This document shows, in pieces, positions 15,243 to 22,112 of a stretch of 22,112 nucleotides of DNA. Origin of the DNA: Hungatella sp. UBA3402 (lineage in GTDB: Bacteria; Bacillota; Clostridia; Lachnospirales; Lachnospiraceae); contig DEPC01000207.1 of NCBI GenBank assembly GCA_002358555.1, positions 1-22,112 on the forward strand, given 5' to 3'. Under the pieces are notes generated by a model, which saw only the letters and a list, made by a program, of their open reading frames with translations, had not been told where the DNA came from and did not search any database. Made by a program: the position numbers and the translations under genes. How positions within the stretch are numbered: position 1 is the stretch's first letter; every line of letters starts with the position of its first letter.

Positions 15243-15866
15243 ATGACAGATATTAAGAAAGAGAACATGAATATCCCAACAGAAAGAGAATTGTGGAAGC
15301 CTGGAAATATGCTATATCCTGTTCCAGCAGTGATGGTAAGCTGTCAAAGACCTCAAGAGGCTCCAAATATCATCACTGTAGCATGGGTAGGAACTGTGTG
15401 TTCCGAGCCAGCGATGTTGTCTATTTCTGTTAAGAAGGAACGATATAGTCATAATATCTTAAAAGATACCAATGAATTTGTAGTGAATTTGGTGACAAAA
15501 GATTTAGTTAGGGCCACTGATTATTGTGGAGTGAGGTCTGGACGGGATGTTGATAAGTTTAAAGAGACAAATTTGACTCCTGTTTCTTCATGTCGGATTC
15601 ATGCACCAGGAATTAAGGAAAGCCCTGTAAATCTGGAATGTCAAGTAAAACAGGTGATCGAGTTAGGAAGTCATGATATGTTTTTAGCAGAGATTGTGGC
15701 AGTTACTGTGGATAAAAACTATATCGACAAAAATGGAAAATTCCATCTAAATAGCACTGGGTTAGTGACATATTCCCATGGGGAATATTTTTTGCTAGGA
15801 GACAAACTAGGAAAATTCGGATATTCCATTCAGAAAAAGGGGAAAAATTATGACAGAAAAAGATAG
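15243..15866 (+). CDS. Flavin reductase family protein (FMN-binding split barrel)
   Basis: This 207-residue protein belongs to the flavin reductase-like FMN-binding split-barrel family. Members bind FMN and often reduce flavin with NAD(P)H or accept electrons from a partner. Family features are LYPVPAVMVSCQ near the N-terminus, NIITVAWVGTVCSEPAMLSISVKKERYS (outlined: the conserved N-x-x-T-x-A-W and the P-x-x-x-S-x-S strand), and EFVVNLVTKDLVRATDYCGVRSGRDVDKF in the middle. The later GSHDMFLAEIVAVTVDK stretch is also typical. The redox partner cannot be told from the sequence. Its last 17 bp overlap the start of the shikimate-kinase-like gene in another frame, so the two are translated together. 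Confidence 0.9.
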   Translation: MTDIKKENMNIPTERELWKPGNMLYPVPAVMVSCQRPQEAPNIITVAWVGTVCSEPAMLSISVKKERYSHNILKDTNEFVVNLVTKDLVRATDYCGVRSGRDVDKFKETNLTPVSSCRIHAPGIKESPVNLECQVKQVIELGSHDMFLAEIVAVTVDKNYIDKNGKFHLNSTGLVTYSHGEYFLLGDKLGKFGYSIQKKGKNYDRKR

Positions 15867-16374
15867 AAATATTACTCTCATCGGCATGCCAGCTTCTGGA
15901 AAAAGTACAATAGGAGTTCTGTTAGCAAAACGTCTGGGATTTTCCTTTGTTGATGTGGACATTATTATTCAGGAAAGAGAAAAAAGGCTTTTAAAAGAAA
16001 TTATAGCTCAAGATGGGTTGGACGGTTTTCTGGAAGTAGAAAATCGTATCAATGCTTCTCTAGATGTAGACCATTCCATTATTGCTCCAGGAGGAAGTGT
16101 AATTTATGGAAAAGAGGCTATGGAACATTTAAAGAAGATTAGTACGATTGTCTATCTAAAGTTAAGCTATAAAGATGTCGAAGCTAGATTGGGCAATCTG
16201 GTTGACCGAGGAGTTGCACTCAAAGATGGTATGACTTTGCGAGACTTGTATGACGAACGAATTCCCTATTATGAGAAATATGCAGATATTACAGTAGATG
16301 AAAGTGGACAGAGCTGCGGAGAAACTGTTGATTATTTGCGAGAAATGATGGAGAAAAGAATGGAGCTTGCCTAA
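15850..16374 (+). CDS. Shikimate-kinase-like P-loop kinase, substrate uncertain
   Basis: This 174-residue protein has the size and order of a shikimate kinase: Walker A GMPASGKST (12-20), the DVD pair (35-37), PGGS (80-83), a lid Arg at 120, and ERIPYYEKYAD near the end with Arg137. In true shikimate kinases a conserved Arg in the FR...E motif (Arg58 in E. coli numbering) holds the substrate carboxylate. Here the matching stretch is GFLEVENRI (59-67), with Leu in that place. No other shikimate-pathway gene is nearby, and the gene overlaps a flavin reductase gene by 17 bp. It therefore may phosphorylate another small molecule, though automatic annotation would probably say AroK. A GGGG box lies 7-8 nt before the ATG. 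Confidence 0.85.
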   Translation: MTEKDRNITLIGMPASGKSTIGVLLAKRLGFSFVDVDIIIQEREKRLLKEIIAQDGLDGFLEVENRINASLDVDHSIIAPGGSVIYGKEAMEHLKKISTIVYLKLSYKDVEARLGNLVDRGVALKDGMTLRDLYDERIPYYEKYADITVDESGQSCGETVDYLREMMEKRMELA

Positions 16375-16550
16375 AATATTGCGCTTATAAGGAAAATGGC
16401 TGCAGCAGCCACGCTCCAGTATGAGAGTCCGGCGCTCCAGACTGCTTGTTCTTAAAGCTAGTGTCCCTTTTTAAGATAACGGTTGCTAATTCTAGTAACA
16501 TATAGCTTATGACTATTGACTTAACAATGATTTGTGGAAGGAATTTGAAA

Positions 16551-16612
16551 GAAAAGGGGACTGTGAATAAATCGCGTTTTTATTTATGCTATTTATTCAC
16601 AGTCTCTCTTTT
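16551..16612. terminator. Long hairpin, probable bidirectional terminator
   Basis: GACTGTGAATAAAT (16559-16572) and ATTTATTCACAGTC (16591-16604) are perfect 14-bp complements around an 18-nt loop. The stem extends outward, with one mismatch and G-T pairs, into GAAAAGGG and TCTCTTTT. The T-rich sequence after it on the plus strand and the A-rich sequence before it suit termination in both directions between convergent genes. Confidence 0.7.
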
Positions 16613-16673
16613 AATTTTCAACTTAAATTTTTTCAATATTCAGCAGGAAAAAATCCAAAAGCAATTACGATTG

Positions 16674-16829
16674 GCTAATCGAGCATTAGCAGCCGCCATC
16701 TTAAAATGGGACAAGCTTGTAGGTAGGAGTAACACTACAAAGAAGGTTGTGCCCTGTGGCTTCGGGGTATCTGGTTTGCTGTGTTACTTCTGCCTAGCAC
16801 CTTTAACTAGCAAAACAGATTGATTTAAG
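16674..16829. ncRNA. Candidate structured RNA or mobile-element remnant (contains copy 2 of the shared motif)
   Basis: Several stems follow each other: GCTAAT/ATTAGC (16674-16690), CCAT/ATGG (16696-16709), the palindrome CAAGCTTG (16712-16719), and a 16-bp stem with G-T pairs between 16720-16735 and 16781-16796. Inside the last lies TGCCCTG/CGGGGTA (16750-16769). The outer right arm and the tail to 16829 match 1280-1322 at 30 of 43 bases. Strand and function are unknown. Read on the minus strand, it would be the 3' untranslated end of the repeat-protein mRNA. Confidence 0.4.
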
Positions 16830-16847
16830 CTAAAAACATTAGACTCG

Positions 16848-18191
16848 TTACAACATATCCATATAAGACAACAGTACATCTAAAAGTTCAAGACCATAAT
16901 GAATAGCAACTGCCAAAATCACTGCTGATATAAGCAGGAATAATAATTTATATAGGAGGTAAGCTTTAGCAAAGTCTCTCCGTGCTCCTTTGGAACGGCT
17001 GCATGCCAGTATCATTAGATAAATCCACCCAATGATTGGAATATTCATACACATAAGAGTAACAAACCAGCGGCGGACAGGAATTGCAGAAGAGGACATG
17101 CCTGGTGACTCAGAAAAATCTTCAGAGGGTTTATCTTCTATTATCTTAGAAGTTTCTATTGGTTCGGAAGGAGACTGTTCTCCATAGTTGATATGGTCAG
17201 ACTGCTCTGCTATCGGTGAAATAGAATAACCAGTTGAAAATGGTTTTTGCTCGTTAGAAGAAATCTGTCCAAAAGAACCAGGATAATTGGAGAGAGACTG
17301 ACTTGAATGCGTCTGACTAGTAGTCTGTAATCCCAAAGAATTGGATTGATTAGAAGACACTTGTCTTGTCAAAATTGATTCAGAAGAGCTAGTTTGTCGT
17401 GGAGTTGTAGAGTTAGTGCCTCTTAATTGTCCAGGATTTTCTTTGGATAAAGGGTTAGCTGCAAGTACTCCCTTTGTCAAGGAACTAACAGGGCTGCTTT
17501 GTACACTTCCTGCTTTTCTTAGAGAATCAGTTAGACTACTCTGTGAAGTTCCCGTTTTTCCTAAAGGACTAGTTAGACTACTCTGTGAGGTTCCCGCTTT
17601 GCCTAAAGAAGTAGACAAACTACTCTGTGAGGTTCCTGCTTTTCCTAAAGGACTAGTTAGACTACTCTGTGAGGTTCCCGCTTTTCCTAAAGAAGTAGAC
17701 AAACTACTCTGTGAGGTTCCTGCTTTTCCTAAAGAAGTAGACAAACTACTCTGTGAGGTTCCTGCTTTTCCTAAAGAGCTAGACAAACTACTCTGTGAAG
17801 TTCCCGTTTTTCCTAAAGAACCAGACAAACTACTCTGTGAAGTTCTTCCTTTTTCTAGAGAGCCAGTCAAACTGCTCTGTCCGATTCCATCTTTATTTAA
17901 GAAAGGAGCAGTTCCAGCCACATCCTTGGAGAACAAGTCAGTCCCGCTAACTTGTCCTCCAATTCCTTTTCCTAAAGGACTAGTCCCCCCAACTTGTCCA
18001 GTCAATCCTTTTCCTAAAGAACCAGTCCCACCTTGAAATCCAGTTAAGGAATTAAGGGGGCGGTTGCCTTCAGCCACTTGAGTATGAAATGAAAATGGCT
18101 GGGGAGATGCTGATTTGGATGCTAAATTTTGTTCTGGCTTTTGTGTGGTTGGAAGCTTTCCATTGCCTTTTTCTGTTAATGATGTATTCAA
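16848..18191 (-). CDS. Ser/Gln-rich 14-residue repeat membrane protein
   Basis: This 447-residue protein is of unknown function. Its N-terminal half is low complexity. It starts with three looser 14-residue units (of type GQVGGTSPLGKGIG) and continues with ten tight units of consensus GTSQSSLSTSLGKA. A Ser/Gln/Asn-rich spacer follows, then a conserved-looking C-terminus with two membrane helices (WFVTLMCMNIPIIGWIYLMILAC and LLYKLLFLLISAVILAVAI). A basic loop (SRSKGARRDFAKAY) joins the helices and is probably cytoplasmic. The start codon is TTG (18189-18191). GGAGG is 9 nt upstream, inside the end of the PBP gene, whose stop codon is only 3 bp before the TTG. Translation is therefore coupled to the PBP, and a shared role at the cell wall is a fair inference. 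Confidence 0.82.
   Translation of the reverse strand: MNTSLTEKGNGKLPTTQKPEQNLASKSASPQPFSFHTQVAEGNRPLNSLTGFQGGTGSLGKGLTGQVGGTSPLGKGIGGQVSGTDLFSKDVAGTAPFLNKDGIGQSSLTGSLEKGRTSQSSLSGSLGKTGTSQSSLSSSLGKAGTSQSSLSTSLGKAGTSQSSLSTSLGKAGTSQSSLTSPLGKAGTSQSSLSTSLGKAGTSQSSLTSPLGKTGTSQSSLTDSLRKAGSVQSSPVSSLTKGVLAANPLSKENPGQLRGTNSTTPRQTSSSESILTRQVSSNQSNSLGLQTTSQTHSSQSLSNYPGSFGQISSNEQKPFSTGYSISPIAEQSDHINYGEQSPSEPIETSKIIEDKPSEDFSESPGMSSSAIPVRRWFVTLMCMNIPIIGWIYLMILACSRSKGARRDFAKAYLLYKLLFLLISAVILAVAIHYGLELLDVLLSYMDML
17497..17916 (-). repeat. 42-bp tandem repeat array, ten in-frame units
   Basis: The landmark CTCTGTG (CTTTGTA in the first unit) recurs on the plus strand at 17497, 17539, 17581, 17623, 17665, 17707, 17749, 17791, 17833 and 17875, an exact 42-bp period. 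Each unit encodes 14 residues. The central units alternate between two forms (SLSTSLGKA and SLTSPLGKA), pointing to duplications of 84-bp pairs. All changes keep the frame. Confidence 0.95.
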
Positions 18192-18194
18192 ATT

Positions 18195-21100
18195 TTATCG
18201 CCTCCCCCCAGGTCCGTAAACCTGATTATTGTTCCAATAACGCTGCTCGGATAAATAAGTCTGGTAAAGAGTTTGCTGTTCTATAACTCCCTGAGATATG
18301 GCATTCGCCTTTTGCTGCTCTTCTTGGGCATTCCATTCTTCTTCTGTGGGGAGAGAACGGATACGACGGATAGCAGCATCTAATCGAATACGATAAGGCT
18401 CTGCATCTGTGTAGCCATATAAATCTCCCAGTTTATTGATGGCAGTTGTAACCAGATTCTCGGCATCCAAAGATTGGTACTGCATATTCTCCAACATTCC
18501 TAGAGCTGTCTCAAAGGAGCCAATTCGGTTTTCTATCTCCTGTTGCTTTCGGTCAAGAGCAGCTTGTTCTTCTGCTTTTTGAAGCTCGCTTTTTTCCAAA
18601 AGTGCTTGATGTTCTTCATAGACTCGAAGTGCTTCTCCCATAGTATCAATAATAGCAGAGAAATCTAACCATCGTGCTTCAGCACGGTCATAAAGCTCTT
18701 TTCGGTCCTCTCCAGTTTGTACTTGTTTGAGTTTTTCGGAAATATCTTTGTACTGTTGCCGAATCTCATATACATCAGAGGCAGAATTGATAGTCTGATT
18801 TTCAAAGGTTGTTATAAGACTATCTAGTTCAGCGATTAGTTTAGCTTGAGCTTTATCTGTAAGAGTCTGCTGCGCTCGCAATTCAGAACTGGTACTAAAG
18901 TAATCCACTAAATTAGTACCAGCTTGAGCAGTTGGTTCTATGTAAATTCCACCTGCATCTGCAGGAAGGCCAGAAGCCTCCAATGAATCAGGAGCAGGAT
19001 TTTCCATTCCCTCTAAGCCAGGTATCTGTGCAGGAGGAGTATCCACAGGGGATTCTGGCAAGGCATCTATAGTTCCAGGTTCTGGATTTACAGGAGCAAC
19101 ATAGCCAGAATTATATTCCGAATCAGAAGAAGGAGTCGTTCCATCTCCTGGAATGAAGGGAGTGTCAGGTGATGGTGAAGAAACACCAGGCCCAACAGGG
19201 GTAAATGGAGGAGACTCTGGCTGGGGAGCAGGTGCCTCTGTAGAGCTTACACCAGGTCCGACCATGGAAGTCTTAACATATACAGCTTCATTATTAAATT
19301 CCAATTGTATTTCAGCTAATTTGGTATCATCAGCTTTATCAGAAAGCATCAACTCAACTGCTGCAGCATCTTCCTCAGAAACTGGCTGCTGGGCACGGTG
19401 GAGTCTTGCCCCTGTAACAGGGTCATAGGCATCCTTGACCACAGTTTCCGGCTGTTCCCAATCCCATGGCTCTAACCCCTCATGAAGCTCATTCATGACA
19501 TTTTTCCAGATAACTCCAGCATAAGTGCTACCAAAGATGCCAGGCATGGCACGGGGAGTATCATAACCTACCCATACAGCGGCAGTATAGTATCTGGTAT
19601 ATCCACAGAACCAGGTATCTTTACTATTGTTGGTGGTTCCAGTCTTGCCTGCTGCTGGCATATCTCCAGATAAGCCAAGTCCCCTTCCGGTTCCATAGGG
19701 GGAAGTAAAGGTTCCCTTTAGTACATCTGTCAGCATAAATGCAGTATCAAGAGTGTAAACCTGTTTGGTGACAGCATAAGAACGAGCAGTAATATTTCCT
19801 TCATGTTCATGTTCAATCCGAAGGATACAAGTACGGTCATTGTAAGTTCCGTTATTAGCCAGAGTGCTAAAGCCTTTGGCCATATCCACGATTCGGACAC
19901 CATTCGTAAAACCACCAATGCTCAAAGAAGATACACCATTGTCTACATAGGTTAGTCTCTGAAATTGCATACTGTCCAAATAGCTTAAACCAGTATCAAT
20001 TCCAATATCTTCAAGAACCTGCCATGCCACTGTATTTAAACTGCGGTTTAAAGCTTCCCGAACTGTCACAGGACCATAATAGCGGTTACTGCTGTTAGAA
20101 GGCCCATCTTCCCATTGATGGTCATTGATAATACGAGAGGGATAGTATTCTCCTGTATCAAAAGCAGGGCCATAGTCAATGAGAGGTTTAATAGTACTGC
20201 CAGGCTGTCTGGCACTTAAATAAGCCCGATTAAACTGGTCTTCTGTACCACGGCCTCCTACAATCGCCACAACATAATTAGTTTTATTGTCCACAATGGC
20301 AGCAGCACCTTGAAGGGCATATTTTCCATTTTCCTGCAACTCTGTGTAAGAAGATAATACTTCGTCCAAATGGGTTTGAAGCGTATTTTGGATATCTTGG
20401 TCCAGAGAAGTATAGATTTTATATCCTCCATTGCGGATGGAGTCGTTCTTTTCATTATATGCAGCGGTATAGCGTTCCATGTAGGCATCATAATCTGGTT
20501 TGTCTGAAAATGTATAACGGAACTGAAAATTATCCCGTTTCATCAGTTCTAGGGAAGCACAATGAATTGCATAGCTGGTGAGATAGCTGTCATCCGTTCC
20601 CTCCTGCTGTTCCTGAATGATGCGCAGTGGCTGGTTTGTAGCTTTGGTATATTCTTCCTGGGACAACATATTCACTTCAAGCATGCTTTTGAGAACTTCA
20701 TTTCGTTTCTTTAAAGCAGCATCAGGATGAGTGATAGGGTCATAGGTAGAAGGACTGTTGCTGATTCCTACTAAAACAGCAGCCTCATAAACCTCCAGTT
20801 CTGCTGCAGACTTGCCGAAATAATAGCGGCTGGCAGCCTGCACACCATAACATTGATGTCCATAAAAATTGGTATTGCAGTAGAACTCCATAATATCAGC
20901 TTTGGAGTAAGTTTTTTCAAGTTCAGGCGCAAGGAGAATCTCTACCATCTTTCGGGTAAAGGTCTGCTCCTGGGTAAGATATGTATTTTTTATGATTTGT
21001 TGGGTAATGGTACTTCCGCCTTGCGTGATTTCTCCTCGGTGTTTTATCAAGGCCAAACCGGCACGCGCGGTTGCAATCCAGTCAACTCCATTGTGAATTT

Positions 21101-21467
21101 TGAAGCGGCGGTCTTCTTGGGCTATGTAGGCATTCTGAAGATTTAAGCTGATATCAGCAATATCTACATATTCATAATGTCCTGCATTGATAATTCCAAT
21201 CCGTTTGCCGTCCTTATCAAAAATCTCTGTGTCTGAAAGCATACTGAAATCGTCTCGTTCCATTTGAGCCAATGTGTCATAAGCCACTTCACGGCTGCGT
21301 TCCAGATGTGGTTGTACTTTGACCAGAACTACAATTCCTGCAGCTAGGCAGACTATTAAGAGCACAGTAACCATCTGAAGCAAGGCTTGGAGAAGCCATC
21401 CTGCAGCACCCAGTATACTGAGAAGGGCGGCCAGTAAAAATCGGAAGAATTTTTTGATAAAATTCAT
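18195..21467 (-). CDS. Class A penicillin-binding protein (PBP1A-type) with long C-terminal extension
   Basis: This bifunctional peptidoglycan synthase has about 1090 residues. Numbers here count from the ATG at 21467, chosen over a TTG seven codons upstream because AAAGGA lies 10 nt before it. An N-terminal membrane helix lies at about 25-50. The glycosyltransferase domain has EDRRF with catalytic Glu118, GGSTITQQ (150-157) and RKMVEILLAPELEKTYSK. The transpeptidase domain has the nucleophile motif STIK (Ser424), SLN (476-478) and KTGT (608-611). After about residue 730 comes a Pro/Ser/Thr-rich linker with repeated VGPGVSS, then a Glu/Gln-rich, probably coiled-coil, tail of about 200 residues. 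Ordinary PBP1A proteins lack this tail. The TTG-start repeat protein follows 3 bp after the stop. Confidence 0.95.
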   Translation of the reverse strand: MNFIKKFFRFLLAALLSILGAAGWLLQALLQMVTVLLIVCLAAGIVVLVKVQPHLERSREVAYDTLAQMERDDFSMLSDTEIFDKDGKRIGIINAGHYEYVDIADISLNLQNAYIAQEDRRFKIHNGVDWIATARAGLALIKHRGEITQGGSTITQQIIKNTYLTQEQTFTRKMVEILLAPELEKTYSKADIMEFYCNTNFYGHQCYGVQAASRYYFGKSAAELEVYEAAVLVGISNSPSTYDPITHPDAALKKRNEVLKSMLEVNMLSQEEYTKATNQPLRIIQEQQEGTDDSYLTSYAIHCASLELMKRDNFQFRYTFSDKPDYDAYMERYTAAYNEKNDSIRNGGYKIYTSLDQDIQNTLQTHLDEVLSSYTELQENGKYALQGAAAIVDNKTNYVVAIVGGRGTEDQFNRAYLSARQPGSTIKPLIDYGPAFDTGEYYPSRIINDHQWEDGPSNSSNRYYGPVTVREALNRSLNTVAWQVLEDIGIDTGLSYLDSMQFQRLTYVDNGVSSLSIGGFTNGVRIVDMAKGFSTLANNGTYNDRTCILRIEHEHEGNITARSYAVTKQVYTLDTAFMLTDVLKGTFTSPYGTGRGLGLSGDMPAAGKTGTTNNSKDTWFCGYTRYYTAAVWVGYDTPRAMPGIFGSTYAGVIWKNVMNELHEGLEPWDWEQPETVVKDAYDPVTGARLHRAQQPVSEEDAAAVELMLSDKADDTKLAEIQLEFNNEAVYVKTSMVGPGVSSTEAPAPQPESPPFTPVGPGVSSPSPDTPFIPGDGTTPSSDSEYNSGYVAPVNPEPGTIDALPESPVDTPPAQIPGLEGMENPAPDSLEASGLPADAGGIYIEPTAQAGTNLVDYFSTSSELRAQQTLTDKAQAKLIAELDSLITTFENQTINSASDVYEIRQQYKDISEKLKQVQTGEDRKELYDRAEARWLDFSAIIDTMGEALRVYEEHQALLEKSELQKAEEQAALDRKQQEIENRIGSFETALGMLENMQYQSLDAENLVTTAINKLGDLYGYTDAEPYRIRLDAAIRRIRSLPTEEEWNAQEEQQKANAISQGVIEQQTLYQTYLSEQRYWNNNQVYGPGGRR
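18201..18207 (-). promoter_or_regulatory. Ribosome binding site for the TTG-start repeat protein
   Basis: On the minus strand GGGGAGG lies 9 nt before the TTG at 18189-18191 and within the last codons of the PBP gene. No ATG is available at this place, so TTG is the likely start. Confidence 0.7.
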
Positions 21468-21530
21468 ATTTTTCAAGTCCTTTCTCAATAATGACCTTTG
21501 ATACCCAAGGCATCAACGCAGTCTCTCCCT

Positions 21531-21536
21531 ATTATA
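21531..21536 (-). promoter_or_regulatory. Possible -10 box for the PBP operon
   Basis: The minus strand reads TATAAT here, about 65 nt before the PBP start. The sequence 17 bp upstream is T-rich without a clear -35 box, so this is tentative. Confidence 0.35.
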
Positions 21537-21597
21537 AAACAAAACAAAGGAAAATGGGATAAAATAATGAAAATTTTACAAAAAAATAATGAATCAC

Positions 21598-21624
21598 TTG
21601 AATACTTGAAAAACTTGCTATAAG
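21598..21624 (+). promoter_or_regulatory. Possible promoter for the AIM24-like gene
   Basis: TATAAG (21619-21624), preceded by TGC, is an extended -10 type. TTGAAT (21598-21603) lies 15 bp upstream, a short spacer that the extended -10 could tolerate. The gene starts about 50 nt further on. Confidence 0.4.
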
Positions 21625-21680
21625 ATGAAAGATGCAAACAGAAATGAAAAACAGTAATAATAAGGATTAGGAGGATAGAT

Positions 21681-22112
21681 ATGCAATATCGAATACTTGG
21701 AGATACTATGCCTGCTGTGGAAGTCATGTTTGATTTCCCAGGAGAAGAGATGTATACCCAGTCAGGGGGCATGGCATGGATGACAGAAGGTGTTGAGATG
21801 TCAACCAACACTAGAGGCGGTTTTATGAAAGGATTAGGCCGAATGTTTGCAGGAGAGTCTATGTTTATGGCTACTTATCGTGCACAGAAGGCCGGAGCTA
21901 TGATTGCATTTGCCTCTACAGTGGCGGGACGGATACTGCCTGTAGATGTGGGGGTAAATGGCGGGCTTATCTGTCAAAAGGGAGCATTTTTATGTGCCCA
22001 GGAGAGTGTAAATTTAGATATCACTTTTACTAAAAAATTCTCGGCTGGGCTGTTTGGCGGAGAGGGATTCATTTTACAGGACATAAGTGGTCGGGGAATG
22101 GTATTTTTAGAG
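21681..22112 (+). CDS. AIM24/TIGR00266 family protein, 5' part
   Basis: The first 144 codons of a gene run off the window end. The protein matches the TIGR00266/AIM24 family: the opening MQYRILGDTMPAVEVMFDFPGE is typical (shown in outline), followed by the Gly-rich strands YTQSGGMAWM, GGFMKGLGRMFAGESMFMATYRA, the strand repeat of PVDVG...GGLICQKGAFLCAQ, and TKKFSAGLFGGEGFILQDISG. The family forms a beta-roll of unknown function in bacteria; in yeast AIM24 affects mitochondrial membrane organisation. It has no signal peptide. AGGAGG (21669-21674) lies 6 nt before the ATG. It is transcribed away from the PBP gene, from the shared 200-bp region. Confidence 0.9.
   Translation, partial: MQYRILGDTMPAVEVMFDFPGEEMYTQSGGMAWMTEGVEMSTNTRGGFMKGLGRMFAGESMFMATYRAQKAGAMIAFASTVAGRILPVDVGVNGGLICQKGAFLCAQESVNLDITFTKKFSAGLFGGEGFILQDISGRGMVFLE

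Larger units (their letters stand above)
16375..16847. other. 473-bp structured non-coding region
   Basis: No convincing gene is seen between the convergent shikimate-kinase-like gene and the repeat-protein gene. The first part has small hairpins, including TGGCTG/CAGCCA near 16400 and GTTGCTA/TAGTAAC near 16485. It also contains the direct repeat CGCTCCAG, whose two copies are 21 bp apart. Next is a strong terminator-like hairpin (16551-16612). The last part (16674-16829) is packed with further hairpins and ends in a motif shared with 1265-1322. An open frame at 16509-16823 runs through these structures, lacks a ribosome binding site and is not credible. Confidence 0.55.

Noticed and set aside
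16509..16823. Open frame of 104 codons in the structured intergenic region
   Set aside because: It runs through strong hairpins, lacks a ribosome binding site, and its translation looks random.
17497..17916. CRISPR array
   Set aside because: The period is 42 bp with no unique spacers, units are nearly identical throughout, and they keep a coding frame.
17416..18036. Repeat-bearing open frame opposite the repeat protein
   Set aside because: It is open only because the 42-bp units lack stops in that frame; it has no start signals, and the opposite frame has a ribosome binding site, coupling to the PBP and membrane helices.
21468..21488. TTG start for the PBP seven codons upstream
   Set aside because: It overlaps the region just after the AAAGGA box with too short a spacing; the ATG at 21467 is better placed.

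Overview
The window reads as a chromosomal segment of a low-GC, spore-forming Firmicute, most likely a clostridium of the Lachnospiraceae type. The grounds are the AT-rich sequence with strong AGGAGG ribosome binding sites, a YyaC spore-protease homologue, a DUF5711-type protein, a ROK glucokinase with the CxCGxxGCxE zinc motif, and a CBS/DRTGG-containing family II pyrophosphatase. This placement is my reading of protein families; no database was consulted.

Layout. (1) 1-1074: the 3' end of a cation (Ca2+-type) P-type ATPase, then a convergent 88-residue conserved hypothetical gene. (2) 1075-4966: a restriction-modification island, with two tandem class D12 adenine-N6 methyltransferases facing a restriction endonuclease with a D-(x23)-ExK site. 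The first methyltransferase resembles the N-terminal half of M.FokI, so an asymmetric recognition sequence is the best guess. (3) 5069-6241: a membrane-anchored coiled-coil protein of unknown function with its own promoter. (4) 6303-11637: yyaC, a LysM membrane protein whose cytoplasmic domain looks like a dead JAB/MPN fold, a DUF5711-like propeller protein and transketolase, closed by a strong terminator. (5) 11738-12914: ROK glucokinase with promoter and terminator. (6) 13155-14816: Mn-dependent pyrophosphatase. (7) 14928-16374: a solitary HicB-like protein, a flavin reductase and an overlapping shikimate-kinase-like ATPase. (8) 16375-16847: a structured non-coding region. (9) On the minus strand, 21467-16848: a class A penicillin-binding protein with a very long Pro-rich and coiled-coil tail. 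It is translationally coupled to a membrane protein carrying ten 14-residue (42-bp) tandem repeats and starting at TTG. (10) 21681-22112: the 5' part of an AIM24/TIGR00266 family gene.

How it fits together. Central carbon metabolism (transketolase, glucokinase, pyrophosphatase) is interleaved with envelope and sporulation functions. The R-M genes look like an inserted cassette. The less ordinary items are the degenerate MPN-LysM protein, the PBP plus repeat-protein pair, the shikimate-kinase homologue lacking a substrate arginine, and a hairpin-plus-tail motif shared by two intergenic regions about 15 kb apart.
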